Part shown: in pieces, positions 1 to 12,983 of the stretch
Position numbering within the stretch: position 1 is the first letter of the stretch
Layout of the letters: each line of letters starts with the position of its first letter
Assembly (NCBI GenBank): GCA_036245525.1
Contig: BTPG01000005.1
Coordinates: 180,033,698 to 180,097,697, forward strand
From: Semisulcospira habei
Lineage: Eukaryota; Mollusca; Gastropoda; Semisulcospiridae
Reading direction: 5' to 3'
Length of the DNA: 64,000 nt
The notes under the pieces: model-generated
What the model saw: only the letters and a program-made list of their open reading frames with translations
Databases searched by the model: none
What the model was told of the DNA's origin: nothing
Translations under genes and position numbers: made by a program

Positions 1-767
1 TTTACGGCGTCACAGTGAGAGCTTTGACGTGGAATTTTCAATGTTTTCAAAAGCACAGTATGCGTCCATGTCTGTTTAAGGGGTTAAGCGATACTATTGT
101 TCTGATAATAATATAATAATAATAATAATGTAATGACGGATGTGTCTCTTTGCACTGTTTGGCATTCTTCGTCTTCTTCTTCTAGGTTGGAATATAAAGC
201 TTTAAAGAAGCATGGAGAATAAAGAAGTACGGAATATAAAGCAGCACGGAGCAATGAAATGTCTTTAGTTAGGGCTGTCCTACAAACTACACGGTAGAGA
301 AATGCTTTTTCACACTGTGTATCGAAATAGTGTTCAGCTCACTGTTATACACATCGTGAAAACGCATTTCACAACCCCAGCCTGTGCTCAGTCTGTCCTC
401 GATCCATCCACCTGAACTCATTCCAGGCCTTTTCCATCTCTGTCAACTCAGACTCGACCACCCTGCTCTAGGTTGCTTTGGTCGTTCTGTGTTGTTGTGG
501 TTTTTTCTCTCCCGGGCAGCGGGGTAGGGGTGGGGGAGGACCCAGAGCAGGTCTGTGTTTTCATTGTTTTGTTTTTTTTTACAGGGAAACATATGGCAAT
601 AAACTATCTTATCATATCTTATCTTTACCTCATTTAAGGCGTCCCGCATCAGTAGCTGCGAAAGTGTCGTATAGCGTTGTCGACGGCAACGCTATACGAA
701 ACTTGCGCAGCTATTGATGCGGTGCGCTTTTATTGAGTGAATGATTTTGTCTTTTATTTTCGATCAG
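1..767. other. Intron of lipid transfer gene (upstream part)
   Basis: No coding exon found. Contains a short (AAT)n run near 105-128, a CA-poor unique part, and the palindrome at 639-726. The ORFs at 443-717 have no protein-like composition. Confidence 0.5.
639..726. repeat. Palindromic hairpin, family H
   Basis: Two arms of about 40 bp around GTCGAC: cccgcatcagtagctgcg on the left pairs with cgcagctattgatgcgg on the right. A relative lies at 34147-34264. Confidence 0.75.
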
Positions 768-993
768 CATCCAGGACATCTCCTACGGAAGCGACGCCAG
801 CAACTACAGCGTGACCGTGGGTGTGACGCACCCCATCACTGACGTCAGCTTCAAGGTGACGTCACACTTCGGTCTGTCCGAGGTGCTGGGCACCATCGCG
901 ACGGAAGTGATGTACATGACGGCTGCCAGAGAGAAGAAGAATCTGGAACTTAGGGGGCAGATCGACAAACTGAGGAAAACTATGCTTGCGCAG
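768..993 (+). CDS. Lipid transfer protein exon (first in window)
   Basis: Acceptor ...cgatcag before 768; donor CAG|gtacgt. One base completes an upstream codon, then 75 codons. It begins IQDISYGSDASNYSVTV, a beta-strand pattern typical of apoB-like lipid sheets, and ends in a charged helix (REKKNLELRGQIDKLRK). Ends in phase 0. Confidence 0.85.
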
Positions 994-3900
994 GTACGTC
1001 CCTGAAAGTATCACGACGGGTCATTTCCTACTGCTATACTTACCAGAGAGTCCATGCGTTAGCGGTTATACCTGCTTTCTTTTTAACTCATTCGAGACGT
1101 GCCGCATTCGGATACGCGGCTTAAAGCCGCGTATCTGAATGCAGCACGTCTCGAATGTGATATCAGCAATATGGGTTAGTCCTTAGCGCTGAACTGCCAG
1201 CTAAAATAGTGTCTCTAAAAAATCGTTACAGGTGCTCGCAGGCGGAGCCACACCTGAGCTGTTGAAACAGCGCTTATCGGGGTTTGAAACGAAGTTGATC
1301 GCCACTTCGTATCCACACTCAACCCAAATAGAACTCGATCCCAATTTTCTTTCAATGCTTTTTTTCAAGTTGAAACGCGACAGCCAATCGCCTGAAGCTT
1401 TAGGGCTCACGTGGGTTGGCTATGCAAACAATGCCTCAGCTATGTTGTGATTAAGTGTGCGAAGCGCGCGGTGAAAGTTGATCGGACTGATGGCAAATTT
1501 GCTGTTGAACTTGCAGGAAGCCTGGATGAGTCTGCTTTCACCTTTAGGATGGAGAGAAACAGCATTTGCAACGACACATGGTCTACTATTGCCTTTTCGA
1601 ATCCCATCATGTTCACTACTTACTTGATTTCATTGCTTTCGTGTACTGTGTTATATATTTTTAAATAATTGCTAACAATGCATTTTGGACCAAAATCGCA
1701 GATATGTGTGTTGGTCTGTGATTTTGGACCAAACTCACTGACGTGATGTTTGGCCAAAATCACAGACCAGCACACGTATATATCTCATCAACCTGGTTTC
1801 TTTGTAGCTCAAGTCCCCGATCAAGAATGTGGCCCTTGAAGGAACGCTGACAGGAGACGCCAGCTACAACATGAAGCTGACCAGCAACGAGGACGGTCAA
1901 AGGTCGCAGGTCACGGACATCTTTGTTGACCCCAAGACCAGGACTTTCGAGCTGAAGTATTACTACGACAAGAGTGAGATTTCTACTTCCTTTTTTTTAC
2001 ATAGATTTGATGGCGTCTGCTTGCAGCCTCGCAACTTACAAGTTGTTGTTTTTGTAGGAAAACGATAAACCACTTTACTGTGACGTTTTCGTCAGAGTAT
2101 GTGATCCAAGGCTTTCTTCACAAGAGAATAGCCCAATGAAGAAAGAAACATGCTTAGAAAATACAGTTGCATCAGAATTTATTAACATTTTAAAATAAAC
2201 AAACAAACAAGTATATTCCACATTTATCTTGTCAGTGCGTGGAGAAAATGAGAGACAACAGAATAAAAGTAAGTGACAACCGAAATATTGATAAATTGTG
2301 TTACGTAGTTGCCAGAGATTGCTTGCCCATGATAATTCAAGGGTAGTGTCAGATTAGCTTGGCGCCTTCAGGCCTCAAGCTAATTTGGCACTACCCTTGA
2401 ATTATCATGGCCAAGCTATCTCTTGGTAACTATCTGTTGTAAGCGTGCTTCTTTGTTTGTTGGATTATTCTCTGCATTTACACGCTTGGCAGTCACCTGT
2501 GTGGTCTGGATTTCTTCACAAGGCGGTCAAAATGTAACTTGGAAGGTTGCATGCGAGCACCATCGTTTAGTCGCTGTTATTGTCTGTTAGTATGAAGATT
2601 CCCGAAAGTCTGTGCAGCTACGATTTCGTTGCATGAACACACTTGCGTCTAAGCGCGCACAGCTACCAACTTATTCGTCTACTCCGCAATCCAACCCATT
2701 CTTTCAGGGCACTAATCTAGAAGGCACTTGAGGTAGGCCATTGCTTGTAATCATTCGCGCGTGGACAGAAAGATGATTTACAGTTAACCCATTGAAGCCC
2801 AAGACTGCATTTTCCAAATTTCAGAGGTGCCACTCAACGACTGAGTGCCAGCTCAGTGCTGGAGACTCATCGACCATGATAATGCAAGGGCAGTGCCAGA
2901 TTAGCTTGGCGCCCTCATCCCCTTGAATTATCACGGTCGATCCATCTCCTGCAACGGTGCGTCCGGGCTAAATGTCTTAGAGAGAAGGTTGCATTATAAT
3001 TATGTACCCTAACTAATTGGTGAAATATACTGACGAACAAAAGAAGTGCGGCATTTCTGGAATCATCGAAAACACTAAAGTGTTTCTGATGATTCCGGAA
3101 ATGTCGCATTTGTTTTGCTCGTCAGTACATAATAGGGTGTCATTTGGTTTAGCTCATTTCGGAACTTTTTGAGACGTCTGCCAAGATTTTGAGTACAAGC
3201 TGATGGAGATGGGCCAGCCAAGGATAGTGTCCGATTAGCTTGGCGCGTAGGCAGGCGCCAAGCTAATCAGGCACTGCCCTTGAACTGCCATGGCCTAATA
3301 TTTGAGATCTGTAATTTGCAGACGACCAGAGCAAGACAGTGAACGTGTTCGGCCACATGCTGGACGACAAGCTGCTGCAGACAGAGGTGTACACTTTGCA
3401 CAACGGACAGCGGGTCAGCGAGACACTGGTGACGCTCCGCCTCAACTCCTCGCACGTGCTGCACACGCGCCTCAACTGGCGGCCAAGCATGCTCACCGAC
3501 CTGCAGGTATCATCTGCGGGGAATGTGTTGGAAGAGGAAGGAGCGGTTCTATATACATGTTAGGCTGTTTAGTTGATAATGGATATGTTGATCGAAGTTG
3601 TCACAGTTGAGGGAAACGGGAGAACGTGTTGGCAAATGAAAAGGGTGTGTAGGACCAAAAATATTGTCAGTGCTTGAAATTCAACCTTGCTACTCGTGGA
3701 GGGGGTGGAGGTAGAGGGGAAGTGGGTGGGGGATGGGTAGGAGGAATTGGGAGAGGCAGGACGGGCACGAAATGGCAACATGTTCCGAGGCCCACTTAAA
3801 ATCATTTCATTCTTTGTCCCATGTTCTTCGTGTGCCGTTGTTTCAGTGCTCGTAGAGAAAGGCTAAGGGAGAAAACCCCTGACATCAAAGCCCCCGTGTC

Positions 3901-6900
3901 TCCGGGGAAGGCTTTTGAGCCAGAGACTAAGACAAGGACAGTCTGATATAAAACCTACGACCCGAGGACCTCGATGCCACCGTCCCAGCTTGCTAGGCCA
4001 TGGCAAACGAACCAAGGGTTTAAAGGGTGGGGCCAGTACTGCGCACACTGCACTCCACCAAAAAGCTCCACCGCGCAGGCTTTAGGAAACGCCCACGGAC
4101 TATGACACTGAACTTTCCAAGTCCTGTAGCGATGGGCAAGGGGCAAAACGGCAGGTGAAAGATGTCACTGGAAGCCGCAGTCTCAAACCTGCATGCAGGC
4201 GGTTCAGGATATTGGTCGCCTGATGTTGACCTGGGGATGACAACGTCACTCGGCACACCCTGAACGACCAAGCAGCCTTCTCTAGGGACAGCACTGCTTG
4301 CTCCACACGGAGAGGGGCCTAGAAAAGGTGGCCTAACCAAAGCTCATCCCCTCGTAACCCCAGTTGGCTAGCCGCGGTCAACGGGCATCTTTTCATGCGG
4401 TCAGAAAACAAGAAAAAACAATGGATCCACTCTCATGACGACCACGACCGGACTCAACGTAGCATGCTGGAACATCCGAACCATGCTCGACACAGCAGAC
4501 AGCGGACGCCCTGAACGTCGCTCCGCCCTCATTGCCCATGAATTGCGGAGGTTAAACATCGACATCGCCGCGCTCAGCGAAGTACGCCTCCCGGAGGAAG
4601 GCAGCCTCCAAGAACTTGGCGCTGGCTACACCCTCTACTGGTCAGGCAGGCCTGCATCAGAATGACGGCTCTCAGGCGTGGGCTTCATGGTGAAGACCCC
4701 CATTGCGACTGTTGGAAAACCTACCAACGGGTCACTCCGACCGCATCATGTCCATGCGCCTCCCACTGAAACACCAGCAATATGTCACCCTTCTCAGTGT
4801 GTACTCCCCAACCCTCCTGGCAGAGCCTGCAGAAAAAGACAAGTTCTACTCTGACCTGCGCAGCCTCCTGCAGAGCACCCCTGCAGACGACAAAGTCATC
4901 ATTCTTGGCGACTTCAACGCCAGAGTGGGCCAAGACTCTGAAGCCTGGGAAGGAGTCCTCGGCAAGCATGGCGTTGGGAACTGCAATGACAATGGTCGCC
5001 TACTGTTGGAGCTCTGTGCAGAGCAGCAACTTGTCATCACCAACACTACTTTCCAGCAAAAGGACAGTCGAAAGACCACCTGGATGCATCCTCGCTCCAA
5101 GCACTGGCACCTTATCGACTATGTCCTAGTGCGTCAGAGGGACCGCAGTGACGTCCTCCTCACCAGAGTGATGCCCAGCGCAGAGTGCCACACTGACCAC
5201 CGCCTTGTTCGCTGCAAACTCAGGCTCCGTCTCAAGCTGAAACCCAAGAAAGGGCCCCCCCCCCAAGAAAAAGCTTGATGTTGCCAGCCTTCAGCGTGAC
5301 GACAAGAAAGCTGCCCTTCAGGCCGATTTACAGCGCATGCTCAAAGACACAGTTGATCCAGCAGACTCCTCCCCTGAAACACTCTGGGAACAACTGAAAA
5401 CTGCTATTGTAAAATCCTCTGTGGAAGTCTTGGGCTTTGCTAGAAAGAGGAACAAAGACTGGTTTGACGAAAACGACGTAGAGATCCAGGAACTTCTAGC
5501 AAAAAAAAGAGCCGCCCACCAGGCCCACCTAGCCCAGCCTTCCTGCCCTGTGAAGAAGTCTGCCTTCCGCCTCATCTGCAGCAGTCTCCAGCTCAAGCTT
5601 AGAGAGCTCCAGAACGAGTGGTGGTCCAGACTCGCACAGAGGACCCAGCTCTGCGCTGACAACGGTGACTACAGGGGCTTCTACGAAGCACTGAAAGCAG
5701 TGTATGGCCCTAGGCACCTGGTACAAAGTCCCCTGCGAAGCGCTGATGGACAGGCACTCCTCACAGATAATACCTCCATCTTGAACCGCTGGTCGGAATA
5801 CTTTCAGGACCTCTTCGGCGCTGAACGCACTGTTCAAGAAACAGTCATCCTCCAAATCCCGCACTTTCCACTAAAGGTTGAATTGGACGAACCGCCCACC
5901 GCCGAAGAGACCCTCACAGCCATCCACCAGCTCAAGAGTGGCAAAGCAGCAGGCATTGACGGAATCCCGCCAGAGATCTGGAAACATGGAGGCCCAGCAC
6001 TGCACAACAAGCTACACGACCTCTTTCTCTGCTGCTGGGAAAAAGGAACACTACCAAAGGATCTCCGTGATGCAGTCATCATCACCCTGTACAAGAACAA
6101 AGGAGAGAAGTCTGCCTGCTCTAATTATCGTGGAATTACCCTGCTGTCCATTGCCGGGAAAATTCTCGCAAGGTTGCTCCTGAATCGGCTGGTACCTGCC
6201 ATCGCTGAAGACCACCTCCCAGAGGGCCAGTGTGGCTTCAGAACCAACAGGAGTACCACCGACATGGTCTTTGTGCTGAGACAGCTTCAGGAGAAGTGCC
6301 GCGAGCAGAACAAAGGGCTGTAGGTAACGTTTGTCGACCTAACAAAAGCGTTTGACACTGTGAGCAGGCAAGGCATGTGGCAGATCCTGGAGCGACTAGG
6401 TTGTCCCCCAAAGTTCCTCAACATGATCGTCCAGCTCCACGAGGTCCAGCAAGGCCAGGTCAGACTAAACAGTGACCTCTCAGAACCATTCCCCATTCGC
6501 AACGGCGTGAAGCAAGGCTGCGTGCTGGCACCGACCCTCTTCACCATCTTCTTCAGCGTGATGTTGAAGCAGGCCACAGTGGACCTCGACGATAACGACG
6601 CAGTGTACATCAGGTATCGTCTCGATGGCAGCCTGTTCAACCTCAGACGACTGCAGGCCCACACGAAAACCCTAGACCAACTGATTCGTGAGCTGCTCTT
6701 CGCTGATGACGCTGCCCTCGTTGCACACACAGAGAGAGCCTTGCAGCGCATTACGTCCTGCTTCGCAGATGCTGCCCAGCTCTTTGGACTTGAGGTCAGT
6801 CTGAAAAAGACAGAGGTCCTTCATCAGCCGGCACCCAAGGAAGAGCATCGCCCTCCCCACATCACCATCGGCGAGTCCGAACTGAAGTCTGTACACCAGT

Positions 6901-9900
6901 TTACCTACCTTGGCTGCATCATCACGTCAGACGCCAAGCTGGACAAGGAGCTGGACAACAGGCTGGCAAAAGCGAACAGTGCTTTCGGCCGACTATTCAA
7001 GCGGGTGTGGCACAATCAACAGCTGAAAAAAGGCACCAAGATCAGCGTGTACAGAGCTGTCGTCCTCACCACCCTGCTGTACGGTTCCGAGTCCTGGGCC
7101 CTCTACCGCAGCCAACTACGACTCCTCGAACGCTTTCACCAGCGCTGCCTGCGTACCATCCTCAGCATTCACTGGAGTGACTATGTCACCAACGTCGAGG
7201 TCCTTGAACAGGCGGAAACTGTGAGCATCGAGGCTTTGCTGCTGCGGACACAGCTTCGCTGGGCGGGGCACGTCTCCAGGATGGAGGATCATCGCCTACC
7301 CAAGATCACTCTGTTCGGCGAGCTCGCCACTGGACACCGAGACAGAGGGGCACCAAAGAAGAGATACAAAGACGGTCTCAAGAAGTCACTTAGTGCCTGC
7401 CAAATCGACCACCGCCAGTGGTCTTCGCTTGCTGCGGACCGTGACACCTGGCGCTCCACCATTCACAAGGCAGCCGTCTCCTTTGAGGACTCTCGCAGAG
7501 CTAACCTTAAGGACAAGCGGCTCAGAAGAAAAAACAGAGTTGTCGTAACTCAGAACCCTGACCAGACCTTCCCCTGCAGCCACTGCGGTCGAACCTGCCT
7601 GTCCCGGATTGGCCTCCGCAGCCACGAAAATGCCTGCAGACGACGTGGGCAAGCCCTATAGAATCTTCGTTCGCGAAGTCAAGCCAAGAGAGAGATTATA
7701 TTACAACTTTCAAGAAACGATTGTGACAAAGCTTAACCCATTCAACCCTGAAGCACTACAGCAGGAGATGGATCGACCATGATAATTCAAAGGTAGTGCC
7801 AGATTAGCTTGGCGCCTGTCGGCGCCAAGCTAATCTGGCACTGCCCTTGAATTATCATGGTCGATTCATCTCCTGCAACTTGTGCATAGTCATTAGATGA
7901 CGCCTCCAAAATTTGGGAAATACGGCCGTCGGGCTGAATGAGTTAATGAGGTTTTCGTGGCCTCTTCAGAACGCGTTTCAAGCGGGGAGCCCTTGCGGCC
8001 GCGTGTCTTGCAGAAATGTCCGTGGGCAGGAGGCATAAATTCCTATGAGCCCTGCTTCTGCAGGGTCGCATAAGCATCTATGCCTCCTGCCTATAGGAGG
8101 TCTACGTACTGATGGGCTCCAGCCCTTTGCGTGTCGCTCGCGGTTTTTGTCGCGATGATTCCCTACAGGAATCGTCACGACAAAAACCGTTACCGGCACG
8201 CAACGGGTTTACTACCGCGTGTACCCTTCGGCTGTCGGTGGCGCTTATTGTCGCGATGATCCCTGCAGGAAATCATCGCGGTATAAAGCGCTACCTAAAG
8301 CAAAAGGCTTAACCCATTCAGCCCTGGCGCACTATAGCAGGAGATGGGTCGACAATGATAATTCAAGGGTAGTGCCAGATTAGCTTGGCGCCTGTCGGCG
8401 AATTATCATGGTCGATCCATCTCCTGCAACTGGTGGTGCATAGTCGTTAGATGACGCCTCCAATATTTGGGAAATACGTGCGTCGGGCTGAATGAATTAA
8501 CGATGGTTTGTTTTTTTGTATTTGTTTCAGCAATACTTGAGCACCCAGCTGACCATCTTCAGCTACGCCAGCAGTGAGATTTTCAGTGGAGCGGCTCAAG
8601 CTGTGGGCCAAGAGGTGGAAGCCAAATACAACACCATCATGCGGGAAATTAAGGAGGAGGCTGGACCACTCTTCCATCAGCTTCAGGTGACTAGTTCAGC
8701 CTTTTGTTTACTTTGTTGAATGGTATTGACTACAGTGGTGAGAAGCCCGCGAAAGCATTTCCAGGAACCAGGAACAGAGGTGTGTAGAGAGAGGCAGCGG
8801 GCGTTGGGCTGACTTGTTGTTTAATCCTATTTCATGTGGTAGTGACTGTTTATGCCGGAGCGACTGTCTAATAGCCGGCGCTGTTCTTATAGCGACGGGA
8901 CCCCAGGTAGCAAATGTGAAAGTATAATTCGTCTTTTTGTTTTTTTGATGCATATTTCTCATTTGTGTAACTAGTATCAGCCAAGCAGAAAGTTTAAAAA
9001 CATTATATTACGTGTTTAAGAGATACTATGATAGGACTGTCCTTAGTTTGCTTTGTGTTAGGGAGATTCAGGTCGGGTTGGGGCCGCTGGCGCCGGCCAT
9101 GAGACGCCTTGGCGACGGGCTTCACCCGTCCCGAGCCATTGTCCATTTGTTGTTGTAAATGTTGTGTGAGTTTGGGTGATTACGAGTTGCACCTGAGGTG
9201 GCGAAACAAATTTTCCTGTACGTGGCAACATGTATTTGGAAGAATAAAGTTGATGCATTCATTCATTCATTCATTCGTTCATGTCTCTCTAGCAATAAAA
9301 TTGATCGGAGACTATCACTTTGACAGATTTTTGTAATTTGGAATTTTAGCACCGGGTGAGGCCGGTTGCGGCGGGCTGACTTGAAATGACATGAAAGATC
9401 CATAGTAAATCAGAACAATATTGGCACGGTATCGAAAGTAACTCTGGGAAGACTTTAACTCATTCAGTCCGACGGCCGTCTGTCCCAAATTTTGGAGGCG
9501 TCATCTAATGACTATGCATCAGTTGCAGGGGATGGATCGACCATGATAATTCAAGGGCAGTGCCAGATTAGCTTGGCGCCGACAGGCGCCAAGCTAATCT
9601 AGCACTGCCCTTGAATTATCATGGTCGACCCATCTCCTGCTGTAGTGCGTCAGGGATGAATGGGTTAATGGGTGGGGTAGAGCCTTTCCCGAGCGCAGAG
9701 ATCCCATCTTGACTGAACTACTGACTAAGGACAAATAAAAGCACCTATATGATAACCGGTATTATTAAATAGCTGCAACTTTCTGAAGAATAAAATCCAG
9801 ATCAAAAAGGGGACTGCCAAGCGTGTAAAATGCAGAGAAGAACCCAACGGAGGATAAAAAAAAAAAAAAAAACACGCTTAAAAAAGACAGTTAAAACACA

Positions 9901-12900
9901 ATGTCATTGAATTTCTAAGCGTGTTTCTTTCTCTGTTGGGTTCTTCCGCTGCAACGTTCTGAAGGACGCTATTCTATTTACCAATTTATGCAGATGAAGC
10001 CCTGAGCGGAGCCCTGAGCTGACTTATGCATCTGAATCCCCCTGTACCTTTCCCTTGTCTTCTCCTGTTGCAGCAAGAGATGACTGCCATGCAGGGCCGT
10101 CTGGACGACATCCACCGTGACCTGCGCCGCTTCTACGGCAGGAACGCGCTGCACGTGCAAGACATGGGAGAACTCGTCAACGACGCTTTCAATTCCATGA
10201 TGTAAGTCTGCTGCCACACAGGCGTTTGTCGATGGAGAAAAGCGTTTCAAGTCAGCTAGAGTTGATTTGTCCCACTCTAGCCATAAACGAACCATAAACG
10301 AACTGTTCTCAAGAAGTGCATCAGTCTACAACATTTATCCTCTTCGTGCAGCTTCTGTTCACATAAATGTTGTATATTGTCACATAATTAATTATGCGCG
10401 ATTCGACAGAACACGTTGTGAAAAATGCGTATTTGTTAGTCTTTGTTGACACCATTGACATGATTATATACTGACGAGCCAAAGAAATGCGACATTTTTT
10501 TTAATCATCTGATACACTTTCGTGTCTCCAATGATTAAAACAATGTCGCGTTTCTTTTGCTCTTCAGTATATATCAGCAATTGTTTTAACCCATTCAGGC
10601 CTGACGCACTACAGCAGAAGATGGGTCGACCATGATAATTCAAGGGTAGTGCCAGATTAGCTTGGCGCCTGTCGGCGCCAAGCTAATCTGGCACTGCCCT
10701 TGAATTATCATGGTCGATCCATCTCCTGAAACTGGTGCATAGTCATTAGATGCCGCCTCCAAAATTTGGGAAATACGGCCGTCGGGCTGAATGAGTTAAG
10801 CGAGTACAGATTCATGGAATCTAAATGCTAGCACTACCTTGTGAATGTATCATTACAATCTGTATTTTTTTTTTTTTTTTTCAGAAATGGATCTCGTGCG
10901 CTATCCGAGCAGTTCCGAGGGTTCTACGCAGAGGCACAGACCAAACTGGCTCAGTCGGTACAGGCCCTGGGCCGCTACCCCATGGCTCAGAAATACGCTC
11001 AGCTCGTCCACGACTTTGCCAGCGGACTCAAGGTCAGTCGCTTGATCCTGATAGCTGTTGACGCGTTATCTGCAAGAAAATAACCAGGAACATGCTTGGT
11101 AATTTCAAGAACAATTTAGTGTTCTCTTTGGTCCTCATTATTTCGAAGCACTTTCTTTTATTATATGCTCATCACAAAAAGTCATGGAACGCTTGGGAAA
11201 ATGTGCATTGCTTTTACGGAAACCAAGCTCATAACAGGTTGTTATGTGAAGGCATGACTGCTTGCAACGGATTTAAATGGGCACGCCTCATGGTCAGAGA
11301 TTCAATCTAACACATACACGCTGCCATTGTGTTTAACCCTTTGCGTGTCGGTAGCGGTTTTTGTCGCGATGGAATCATCGCGACAAAAACCGCTACCGAC
11401 ACAAAAGGGTTAGCAAATGTTCGAGCGCGTAATGTCGCCTCACTTTACACATTTTTGCTGAATCTCTCATGCTGTCCAGTGTCGTGACCCGAGACACATT
11501 CTTAAGAGTTTCTTCTCGACGATACGACTGTAAAGGGTGGATGAATTATATTGACGCTTTTGGGAAATTACACCAGTTAGTTAACAACATACGAAACGGT
11601 TTTAGTTTTCCTTGACTTTTTGCGATTATAATGATGCTTTGCATTATATTTGTTTGCTTGGCAAGCCATTTTTTTCTCGTGTAGAGTGTTTTCGTCGTAA
11701 AACCGCTTTGGCTGTTGGTAGCGCTTTTTCTCGCGCTACCGACAGCCAAACGGTTAACTTGTATTTCACACAAGCAGCATTCACATTCTGACTTTGGATA
11801 TTTGTGCAGAACACCCGCACTGTGCTTGAACAGGCACTGGATCAGCTGAGTCTACAGGTGGCGGACTTATCTGACAAGTCCTACCGCAGGTACCTCATCG
11901 TCTCCAGGGAAATCGAACGCAAACTGCAAGGTCAGTTACTCGCTTCTTGCGGGAAATACCGTTTCAATAATACACTCAGAGAGCGTGTCTAATGAGCTTT
12001 GCGCCTTAAGAAGGATTGACACAGGAGAAGGAATGGCCATGATGTAGATGAATGGGTGTGCCTGATGCGCTTGGCGCCTTGACAGGCGCCAAGCGCATCA
12101 GTCACGCCCATTCAGCTTCATCGCGCTCAATCCTTCGTATATGCCTCTCCGTCATCTTATTCTGTGTTAGTTCTTTTATCACCCGTTGCTTGTGCTAACA
12201 TCTGACCCACAGTCGTCATCGGTTTGTTCACGCCACGTTGCGCACGTACTTAAACTTGCAAGAAACTGCCAAGTAAGGAGGAAAAGGCAATGTCAGGGGA
12301 GAGAATTATGCATTATCGACCAATGATCATAGATCTACTTTGGTCAAAGCACACAAAAAAAGTGATAGGAAAGAGTGGTGCGCTCATTGGTCGATAATGC
12401 ACAATTCTCTCCCATGACAGTACTTTTTCGTACTCACTTGGTAGTTTCTTTTAAATTACAAGCACTGGCAGTCAACCTTTTGGTCGCAGTTGTACTTAAA
12501 ATTGATTTTTAGGAGCCCACTGAGGCAAAACGTCCAGGCAAAACGATGTGCTTGTTCAGTTCAGAAAACATGTCCGCTAGTTTATTAAATGGTCCTGGTA
12601 AATCAATGTGGCACAGTTGCAGTGCGTCTGAACTGATCAGTATTCAGGTCATACTCCATAGGCAATAGCTGCTGTACTCCATAACCTACCGTCCGTCAGG
12701 ACCGTCGATTATCACTTCGGTGCCGTGGATGTTAAGCCCCGAACTAAACAACCAACCAAAGCCTACTGAGGAGAACACGAAAGTCATGGAGCTGCGTCAC
12801 GAATTATAAATAATTAATAATTAATAATTAATTTTATTTTTAGATTACTGGCCACAATGTACGGATCTGAGACTTCACGGTACAGTAAACTCTGTACATA

Positions 12901-12947
12901 ACAAATCACAAGGGACCCGATTTTTCTTGTTGTTATAACCGATGTTT

Positions 12948-12983
<36 letters not shown>

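Larger units (their letters stand above)
3830..7730 (+). mobile_element. Decayed APE-type non-LTR retrotransposon (LINE), + strand
   Basis: A single ORF broken by mutations encodes, in order, an APE endonuclease (from about 4435; NVACWNIRT, then ILGDFNARVG, then TDHRLV), a reverse transcriptase, and a C-terminal C2H2-like finger (CSHCGRTCLSRIGLRSH...C) ending at 7661. The upstream 3830-4434 is GC-rich with no good ORF and probably its 5'UTR. The 3' end is near 7700, just before a palindromic MITE. Breaks: TGA at 4663, a frameshift near 4700, a frameshift in a C-run near 5257-5266, and TAG at 6321. Architecture resembles RTE-like elements with a C-terminal finger; the clade is not certain. It lies in the same orientation as the host gene inside an intron. 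Confidence 0.85.

Noticed and set aside
1232..1450. 72-codon ORF after a good acceptor-like site (ttacag), which looked like an extra lipid-transfer exon
   Set aside because: No donor keeps the phase-0 join to the exon at 1808, and the flanking exons already join in frame. Its complement is also open and TE-like. Kept out of the gene model.
8026..11757. Palindromes as miRNA precursors
   Set aside because: Stems are far longer and more perfect than typical pre-miRNAs and occur in many copies with transposon termini. No evidence of processing from sequence alone.
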